Made by a program: the position numbers and the translations under genes. 9,038 bases of DNA, taken from assembly GCA_016287065.1 (NCBI GenBank), contig JAEEVB010000088.1, positions 1 through 9,038 of the forward strand. Direction: 5' to 3'. The stretch is from Muribaculaceae bacterium (GTDB taxonomy: Bacteria; Bacteroidota; Bacteroidia; Bacteroidales; Muribaculaceae). The notes beneath the pieces were generated by a model that saw only the letters and a list, made by a program, of their open reading frames with translations, was not told the DNA's origin and made no database searches. This document shows positions 1 through 5,226 of the stretch, in pieces; the stretch's first letter is position 1; every line of letters starts with the position of its first letter.

Positions 1-1
1 A

Positions 2-1015
2 GGCACCTATCCGCACGCTACCCATAGCAACTGGGTGTTTGAAAAGGTGGGATTTCCTACAGGCGGACTGGTTGACGGCCCAGTTTATGCTACTATATTT
101 AATAGTCTTAAAGGTGTGAATATTACAGATGATATGCCACACCTTGAGAGCAATGCCTATCTTGATGTGCAGCCCGGTGATGTTGTCTATCACGACAATA
201 CGCACGACTACAGCACCAACGAGCCAACCCTCGACGGCACAGCCGCTCTTGTTTTCCCGCTTGCCACCTACGAAGCTCAAGGCCGTGAACAGGCTGGCAC
301 ACAATCGGGTGCCCCTGTCTACAGCTATGGTGGTATTCAGCAGGCCGATCCTACTCAAAAGCGGATCTGTCTCGTGTTCACTGACCATGATCATGCCGAT
401 GGTGCTAAAACCATCATTTCCATACTGAAGAAGCATCATGTGAAAGGTGCTTTCTTCTTCACAGGCTACTTCTTTGAGCATTTTCCTGATTTGGTGCGCA
501 CCCTCATTGCCGATGGTCACTATGTGGGCACTCACAGTTATGGGCATCTGCTCTATGCTCCATGGGAAAACCGCGATTCGTGCCTTGTTGAGAAGCAGGA
601 GTTTGTCGACGACCTCAAGCATGCCTATGCTACCATGGCTCCATTTGGCATCACTCCACAGTCGGCTCCCTATTTCATCCCGCCCTATGAGTGGTATAAC
701 CGCCACCATGCCTCGTGGGCACGCGAGTTGGGCCTGCAAATTGTGAACTACACTCCCGGTACAGCCAGCAACGAAGACTACACTTATCCTGGCATAGAGC
801 AGGAAAGTGGTGCAAAATACCGCTCCAATGCCTGGCTCTATGACCGCATAATGAAATATGAAAAGGAACACAGCCTCAATGGTCACCTGCTCATGATTCA
901 CTTTGGTACCGATCCCCGCCGCACCGAGAAGTTCTACAATCGCCTGTCTGATATCATCACAACGCTCACAAAGCGGGGCTACCAGTTTGTGTCGCTTCCC
1001 GATATGCTCAAATAA
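2..1015 (+). CDS. GH9 glycoside hydrolase / CE4-like polysaccharide deacetylase fusion, 3' part
   Basis: The reading frame is open from the window edge, so the true start lies upstream; the GTG at 35 is internal (residue numbers below count from it). Residues ~1-85 look like the end of a GH9 catalytic domain. The segment YHDNTHDYSTNEPT fits the GH9 C-terminal active-site signature, with D54 and the probable general acid E63; the signature's usual Asn is Thr69 here. Residues ~108-326 are a NodB/CE4-like deacetylase: motif 1 is FTDHDHADG (D117, D119) instead of TFDDGP, motif 2 HSYGH (H167, H171) keeps both metal-binding histidines, motif 3 is PPYEWYN (216-222) without the usual Arg, and LLMIHFG carries H289. 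The GH9 fold would cut beta-glucans or related polymers, and the CE4 fold would remove N- or O-acetyl groups. Secretion is expected, but the N-terminus is not visible. The real substrate is unknown. Confidence 0.85.
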   Translation, partial: GTYPHATHSNWVFEKVGFPTGGLVDGPVYATIFNSLKGVNITDDMPHLESNAYLDVQPGDVVYHDNTHDYSTNEPTLDGTAALVFPLATYEAQGREQAGTQSGAPVYSYGGIQQADPTQKRICLVFTDHDHADGAKTIISILKKHHVKGAFFFTGYFFEHFPDLVRTLIADGHYVGTHSYGHLLYAPWENRDSCLVEKQEFVDDLKHAYATMAPFGITPQSAPYFIPPYEWYNRHHASWARELGLQIVNYTPGTASNEDYTYPGIEQESGAKYRSNAWLYDRIMKYEKEHSLNGHLLMIHFGTDPRRTEKFYNRLSDIITTLTKRGYQFVSLPDMLK

Positions 1016-1037
1016 CAGCAAGAATCAAGAGTTGGCC

Positions 1038-1068
1038 TTTGTAATGTTCAAAATATTCATTATATTTG
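1038..1068 (+). promoter_or_regulatory. Bacteroidota-type promoter of the C10 protease gene
   Basis: TTTG at 1038-1041 and TATATTTG at 1061-1068 are separated by 19 bases, matching the Bacteroidota primary sigma consensus (TTTG, 19-21 bases, TAnnTTTG). Transcription would start near 1075 and give a leader of about 60 bases. The leader ends in an A/T-rich stretch before the ATG at 1138, with no Shine-Dalgarno sequence, as is normal in this phylum. Confidence 0.75.
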
Positions 1069-1137
1069 CAAAACGAGTGCATCGGTACGATATTCAATGC
1101 TTAGCTAATTTGTAAAACTGTAATAAATACCTCTATT

Positions 1138-2883
1138 ATGAAAACAATTCAGAAATCTGTGATCGTGACATTGGCATGCCTAGGTGTCTTGGTTGCTTCG
1201 GCAGCTCCGGTCAATGTTAACCAGGCAAAAGCCCTTGCCCAGCAATTCATGGGCACTCCGCAATTCTCGCCAGGTACCACTGCTGTAGCACCACAGACTC
1301 TCACCTTGAGCTATGTGGCCAAGACCAGCAAGCAGATGAATGCCTGCTACATCTTCAACCGCGGCATCAATGGCGGCTATGTGATAGTTTCGGGTGACGA
1401 CCGCACGCCTGCCATCCTGGGCTACTCCGACAGCGGCACGTTCAACTACGACGACATCCCGTGCAACTTCGAGTGGTGGCTCAACGAGTATGTGAAAGAA
1501 ATAGAGGCTTTGCAGTCATATCCTTCGCTCTCTCGTTCACCCCGCTTGACCACTCTGCCCAACAACATCAATCCCATCATGCCCAGCATTCATTGGACTC
1601 AGCGGTCGCCTTTCAATGACCTGTGTCCTACCTACAGCGGTTCCTATCATTGCGTGGCAGGATGTGTGGCTGTAGCTTTGTCGCAAATCATGTTCTACCA
1701 CAAGTATCCCACCAAAGGTCAAGGTTCTATCAGCTACAAGACACGCATTAACGATTCCGGTGACTCGATTTACCTGAGTGCCAATTTTGCCAATTCCACC
1801 TATCAGTGGAACAATATGCTTGGAACCTATACCAGTTCGGCAAGCAGCACCCAAAAGACGGCAGCGGCCCAACTTGTGAGGGATGCGGGCTATGCAAGCA
1901 AAATGACGTATCGCTCAAACAACAGCACAGCATCGTCTGACGACGCTCACTATGCCATGATTACCTATTTCAATTATGACAAGATTGCCTTGTGCGTCAA
2001 GCGCGATTTCTATTCTAGCAATAGCGAGTGGGATAAGTTGATTTACAACGAACTGCTGAATGGTCGCCCTGTCTACTATTCAGGAACCGTTCCTGGTGGT
2101 GGCGGACATGCCTTCGTTATCGATGGCTGCAAAACCACAGGCTACTTTCATGTGAACTGGGGATGGAACAACGGCTCCGACGGATATTTTCTGTCTACAG
2201 CCCTTAATCCCAACACCCAGGGCGACGGTGGATATGCAGGTGGTTACAACAAAAGCCAGTATATGATAACCGGCCTACGCCGCAATGTAGGTGGTGCCGA
2301 GGCATTTTGGGGGTACATTGAGAGTGTTAAACCTCAGTCGTCATATACAAAACGTGGCAATACGGTCACCTTCGATTTTACTCGTTTTGGTGTTCAAGGC
2401 TCTACGCATAACGATGTGGCTGCTTATGTGGGATTAGGTCTCTATGACCAGAATGATAATTTGATCAACGTCCAGTATTCCCGTGGCAATGTGTCACCTA
2501 TGCGATACAACTATGTCTATAATTGGACTTTCGACTTCACGATGCCCACTTCATTAGCTAAAGGCACCTATAAATTGCGTCCAGTCTACTCCAAGACAGG
2601 AACCTCCATTTCTCAGGCCCAGCCTATGCATATGAAGTTTGACCAACCACAGTTTGTAACCGTTCAGAACAATGCCACAGGCGCTTACAATGAGATTCTT
2701 CTCTCGGCTCGCGTATTGGGCGATGTGAATGGCGACGGCAAGGTGAATGTGACCGATGTGACCACACTGGTCAACATGATTCTGAGAGTCATCCCAACCG
2801 ACACTGTCAACGCCGATATTGACGGTAATGGACAAATCAACGTGTCAGACGTCACGGCACTCATTAATCTGATTCTTCGTTGA
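1138..2883 (+). CDS. Secreted C10 family (streptopain-like) cysteine protease with C-terminal dockerin-like repeats
   Basis: The 581-residue protein starts with a signal peptide (MKTIQKS followed by a hydrophobic stretch to about A23). Residues ~25-135 resemble the streptopain propeptide, including YIFNRGINGGYVIVSGDD. The papain-like domain (~145-385) has the nucleophile C176 in AGCVAVALSQIMFYHKYP, H324 in GGGHAFVIDG, and N340/W341 in HVNWGWNNGSDGYF. The Cys-to-His distance of 148 residues equals that of streptococcal SpeB (C192/H340). Residues ~390-525 look like a beta-sandwich, which I cannot assign. Two type I dockerin-like calcium loops end the protein: D529/N531/D533/D540 and D560/D562/N564/D571, each followed by a leucine-rich helix. 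The enzyme is probably an exported zymogen matured by removal of its propeptide. No lipobox or T9SS sorting domain is visible, so the dockerin may mediate protein-protein attachment. Its own promoter at 1038-1068 makes it a separate transcription unit. Confidence 0.93.
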   Translation: MKTIQKSVIVTLACLGVLVASAAPVNVNQAKALAQQFMGTPQFSPGTTAVAPQTLTLSYVAKTSKQMNACYIFNRGINGGYVIVSGDDRTPAILGYSDSGTFNYDDIPCNFEWWLNEYVKEIEALQSYPSLSRSPRLTTLPNNINPIMPSIHWTQRSPFNDLCPTYSGSYHCVAGCVAVALSQIMFYHKYPTKGQGSISYKTRINDSGDSIYLSANFANSTYQWNNMLGTYTSSASSTQKTAAAQLVRDAGYASKMTYRSNNSTASSDDAHYAMITYFNYDKIALCVKRDFYSSNSEWDKLIYNELLNGRPVYYSGTVPGGGGHAFVIDGCKTTGYFHVNWGWNNGSDGYFLSTALNPNTQGDGGYAGGYNKSQYMITGLRRNVGGAEAFWGYIESVKPQSSYTKRGNTVTFDFTRFGVQGSTHNDVAAYVGLGLYDQNDNLINVQYSRGNVSPMRYNYVYNWTFDFTMPTSLAKGTYKLRPVYSKTGTSISQAQPMHMKFDQPQFVTVQNNATGAYNEILLSARVLGDVNGDGKVNVTDVTTLVNMILRVIPTDTVNADIDGNGQINVSDVTALINLILR

Positions 2884-2915
2884 ACGTAGTTTTTTATGAG
2901 AAAAAAATCATTTTG

Positions 2916-2948
2916 TTGTCCATTATTCTAAATTAATGCGTACCTTTG
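2916..2948 (+). promoter_or_regulatory. Bacteroidota-type promoter upstream of the small secreted protein
   Basis: TACCTTTG at 2941-2948 matches the TAnnTTTG -7 element exactly. The best -33 element is TTG at 2916-2918, 22 bases upstream, slightly longer than usual spacing; the TTTTG at 2911-2915 is an alternative but further away. The predicted start near 2955 leaves about 20 bases before the ATG at 2975. So the small gene need not depend on read-through from the protease gene. Confidence 0.6.
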
Positions 2949-2974
2949 TTAGTTAGAGTGAAGATTTTTATGTG

Positions 2975-3304
2975 ATGAAGCGACTTTTAATCATCGTGAC
3001 AATGCTTATAGCTTTGGCTATCAGTCATGAAGCCGTTGCTCAGTTGCAATGGCGAGAAAGCACGCACAAGATTACTGGCCGCAGTCTCACCGATCCAAAT
3101 GCAACCGATGGTGTCGAAATCTATGGCAACAATGGAGTCATAACCATTCGCACCCAGCGCCGCATTCAGGTCAAGGTCTTCACCATTCTGGGTCAGCTTG
3201 TGTCGCAGGCAACCCTGAATCCGGGCATCTCTGAGCTCAAAATCAATGCTCGCGGTATCTATATTGTGAAAATTGGAAACATCACTCAGAAGGTGGCCTT
3301 GTAA
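2975..3304 (+). CDS. Small secreted protein made largely of a T9SS-like C-terminal sorting domain
   Basis: The frame can open at GTG 2972, but the next codon, ATG 2975, is the better start and gives 109 residues. Residues 1-22 form a clear signal peptide (MKRLLIIVTMLIALAISHEA, cut near VAQ). Residues ~23-45 form a short linker. Residues ~47-109 read like a type A Por secretion tail: VEIYGNNGVITI, then VKVFTILGQLVSQATLNPG, then the near-terminal RGIYIVKIGN and a basic/hydrophobic end QKVAL. The protein is thus almost only signal and sorting domain, with no cargo. It lies 91 bases after the C10 protease gene. In streptococci and Bacteroides fragilis small inhibitors are encoded beside C10 proteases, but this sequence does not resemble the streptopain propeptide/inhibitor fold, so an inhibitor role is only a guess. 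Function unknown. Confidence 0.75.
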   Translation: MKRLLIIVTMLIALAISHEAVAQLQWRESTHKITGRSLTDPNATDGVEIYGNNGVITIRTQRRIQVKVFTILGQLVSQATLNPGISELKINARGIYIVKIGNITQKVAL

Positions 3305-3361
3305 AACAGCATGTATTCATTAAACTAATATACACATAAACTATAAAACAACTTTAAAACT

Positions 3362-4393
3362 ATGAGTAATCTTGAAAACATGGATTGGGCAAATCTGCCC
3401 TTTGGTTATGTGAAAACCGACTACAACGTGCGTTGCACTTTCAAAGATGGAAAGTGGGGCGAAATTGAAGTTTGCACCGACGAAACTGTCACTCTGCACA
3501 TGGCTGCAAGCTGCCTGCACTATGGTCAGGAAATCTTCGAAGGTCAGAAGGCCTTTATGGGCAAGGACGGCAAAGTGCGCCTGTTCCGCATCGAAGAGAA
3601 TGCCAAGCGCATGCAAGACAGCGCTATGGGTATCAAGATGGAACCCATTCCCACCGAACTCTTTGTTCAGATGGCTGAAAAGTGTGTGCAACTCAACAAG
3701 CGCTTCATTCCGCCTTATGGTAGCGGCAGCTCACTGTATCTGCGTCCGCTCGAGATCGGTATCAGCCCTCGCGTGGGTGTGAATCCCGCCAATGAGTATC
3801 TGTTCATCATCTTTGCTACTCCAGTAGGACCTTACTTCAAAGAAGGCTTCAGACCCACCAAGGTCGCTATCTATCGCGAGTTTGACCGTGCTGCTCCTCT
3901 GGGCACCGGCAAGTGGAAAGTGGGTGGCAACTATGCTTGCGGCATGGGTGCTACAGCCAAGGCAAAGGCCAACGGCTACTCGGCAGCTCTCTTCCTCGAT
4001 CCTAAAGAGAAGAAGTATCTCGATGAGTGCGGACCTGCTAACTTCTTTGCAATCAAAGGTAACTCCTATATTACTCCTAAGAGTGGCTCCATTCTGCCCT
4101 CAATCACCAACAAGAGCCTCCAGCAGCTGGCAAAAGATATGGGCTTGAACGTTGAGTGCCGTCCTATTCCTGTTGAGGAACTTGCCGAGGTCGATGAGGC
4201 TGCTGAGTGCGGAACTGCAGCAGTAGCAACGCCCATTGCCGAGATCTTCGACGAAGGCGCAAATCACACCTATGTGATTTCTAAGGATGGCAATCCTGGC
4301 CCCATCACCACTAAGCTCTACAACAACTTGCGTGGCATCCAGATGGGTGAAATCGAGGATCCCTATGGATGGACTAGAATCATTGAAATCTAA
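3362..4393 (+). CDS. ilvE: Branched-chain amino acid aminotransferase (class IV PLP enzyme)
   Basis: The 343-residue protein is full length for the eukaryote-like BCAT branch common in Bacteroidota. It should interconvert leucine, isoleucine and valine with their 2-oxo acids, using 2-oxoglutarate/glutamate and PLP in the cytoplasm; this is the last step of branched-chain amino acid synthesis and the first of breakdown. Visible hallmarks are LHYGQEIFEGQKAF (52-65), RLFRIEENAKRMQDSA (73-88), the PLP-lysine motif GTGKWKVGGNYA with K186 as the Schiff-base lysine, YLDECGPANFF (219-229) and ECGTAAVATP near residue 282-291 (phosphate binding). The ATG at 3362 follows an A-rich leader (AAAACAACTTTAAAAC) typical of Bacteroidota translation starts. 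No convincing promoter lies in the 57-base gap before it, so it may be transcribed together with the small gene upstream. A strong terminator follows. Confidence 0.96.
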   Translation: MSNLENMDWANLPFGYVKTDYNVRCTFKDGKWGEIEVCTDETVTLHMAASCLHYGQEIFEGQKAFMGKDGKVRLFRIEENAKRMQDSAMGIKMEPIPTELFVQMAEKCVQLNKRFIPPYGSGSSLYLRPLEIGISPRVGVNPANEYLFIIFATPVGPYFKEGFRPTKVAIYREFDRAAPLGTGKWKVGGNYACGMGATAKAKANGYSAALFLDPKEKKYLDECGPANFFAIKGNSYITPKSGSILPSITNKSLQQLAKDMGLNVECRPIPVEELAEVDEAAECGTAAVATPIAEIFDEGANHTYVISKDGNPGPITTKLYNNLRGIQMGEIEDPYGWTRIIEI

Positions 4394-4416
4394 TTCAGAT
4401 ATACCTATTGACTTCC

Positions 4417-4450
4417 AGGGGCGAAATTCACACTTTCGCCCCTAAGTTTT
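4417..4450 (+). terminator. Rho-independent terminator after ilvE
   Basis: AGGGGCGAAA (4417-4426) and TTTCGCCCCT (4434-4443) form a perfect 10-bp stem around a 7-base loop, followed by AAGTTTT (4444-4450). The T tract lies only on the + side, so it ends transcription from ilvE. It sits 30 bases before the next start codon, which implies that the HD gene has its own start of transcription or relies on read-through. Confidence 0.85.
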
Positions 4451-4480
4451 AAAATAAAATCTATTATATTCATTATTCCA

Positions 4481-5035
4481 GTGGTCGATTATCAGGCAAT
4501 CATTAATCGTTTCTATGACTCTCAGTTGCCTCTCTATGAGGTGCTCGTCGTCCATAGCCGGCAGGTGGCGCAGTTGGCAGGTGAATTGTGTGACCGCCTC
4601 ATTGCGGCAGGTACTCCCGTTGATGCCGACTTTGTGCTCGAAGCCGCCATGCTGCACGACATAGGCGTCATCAAGGTCAATGCGCCAGGCATCTATTGCA
4701 CAGGCACCGAACCCTACATTTGCCATGGCATCATGGGGCGCCAGATGCTCGACCACCTTGGCCTGTTTCGCCATGCATTGGTGTGTGAGAGACACACTGG
4801 CGCAGGCCTTTCCCTGAACGATATCGTATCGCAACAACTGCCTCTGCCACACCGCGATATGCTTCCGCTCAGCCTTGAGGAAAAATTGGTATGTTATGCC
4901 GACAAGTTCTTCAGCAAGAATCATTTGGGAGATCCTCCCAAGACGATGGAGCGTGTGCGACAGCAAATGTTTCGCTTTGGCCAGGAGAGCCTCGACCGCT
5001 TTAATCAGATGGCGGCCATCTTTGGCGAGCCCTGA
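4481..5035 (+). CDS. HDIG-type HD domain metal-dependent phosphohydrolase
   Basis: The 184-residue cytoplasmic protein has the whole HD metal-site set: H25 (VVHSRQVAQLA), H59-D60 in LHDIG, H82 (ICHGIMGRQML), H105 (CERHTGAG) and D141 (CYADKFFSK). This is the pattern of the stand-alone HDIG family, whose members hydrolyse phosphate esters, often of nucleotides; the substrate of this one cannot be read from sequence. No membrane segment, sensor or synthetase domain is present, so it is not a RelA/SpoT enzyme or an HD-GYP protein. The start is GTG (MVDYQAIINRFYD): no ATG lies in frame upstream and the N-terminal helix is complete from here. The leader is A/T-rich, just after the ilvE terminator, without a recognisable promoter. 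A weak hairpin at 5055-5075 follows the gene. Confidence 0.88.
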   Translation: MVDYQAIINRFYDSQLPLYEVLVVHSRQVAQLAGELCDRLIAAGTPVDADFVLEAAMLHDIGVIKVNAPGIYCTGTEPYICHGIMGRQMLDHLGLFRHALVCERHTGAGLSLNDIVSQQLPLPHRDMLPLSLEEKLVCYADKFFSKNHLGDPPKTMERVRQQMFRFGQESLDRFNQMAAIFGEP

Positions 5036-5054
5036 TAATATCACTATGGGGCAT

Positions 5055-5075
5055 TGATGCGTCTTGAACGCATTG
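5055..5075 (+). terminator. Weak hairpin after the HD hydrolase gene, possible terminator
   Basis: ATGCGT (5057-5062) and ACGCAT (5068-5073) form a 6-bp stem with a 5-base loop; two more G-T pairs extend it to 5055 and 5075. What follows is GTTCTCCCCCC rather than a T run, so it is a poor intrinsic terminator at best. Apart from this, the 191-base gap between the HD gene and lptD shows only the lptD promoter. Confidence 0.25.
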
Positions 5076-5175
5076 TTCTCCCCCCTTGTGGCCGCTATTT
5101 TGCTCTTACTTTCACAATTATTATCATAATAGGTGACTCTTAAACCTGAATCACCACATTAATTAACGCGAAACG

Positions 5176-5207
5176 TATGCAAGATAGCGTCAAAATCACT
5201 AATTTTG
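5176..5207 (+). promoter_or_regulatory. Probable promoter of lptD
   Basis: TAATTTTG at 5200-5207 matches TAnnTTTG exactly. TATG at 5176-5179, 20 bases upstream, is a three-of-four match to the TTTG -33 element. Transcription would begin near 5214, leaving a leader of only about 13 bases before the GTG at 5227. A second, imperfect TATTTTG at 5213-5219 lies too close to the gene to be a promoter for this start. Confidence 0.5.
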
Positions 5208-5226
5208 CACCGTATTTTGCATAAAT

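Noticed and set aside
2889..2908. T-run and A-run after the protease gene as a possible terminator
   Set aside because: The only pairing is six A-T pairs around ATGAG with no G-C pairs, too weak to call a terminator.
4443..4480. Promoter for the HD hydrolase gene
   Set aside because: TAAGTTTT and TATATTC only loosely resemble TAnnTTTG, and no matching -33 element is present; the A/T-rich leader makes chance matches likely.
4442..5044. 200-codon open frame on the - strand opposite the HD hydrolase
   Set aside because: The + strand carries the full set of HD metal ligands; the antisense product has no recognisable motif, and its end runs up to the ilvE terminator.
5130..5160. GGTGA...TCACC inverted repeat upstream of lptD as an operator
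   Set aside because: Only five bases per arm with a long asymmetric spacer; this is expected by chance.
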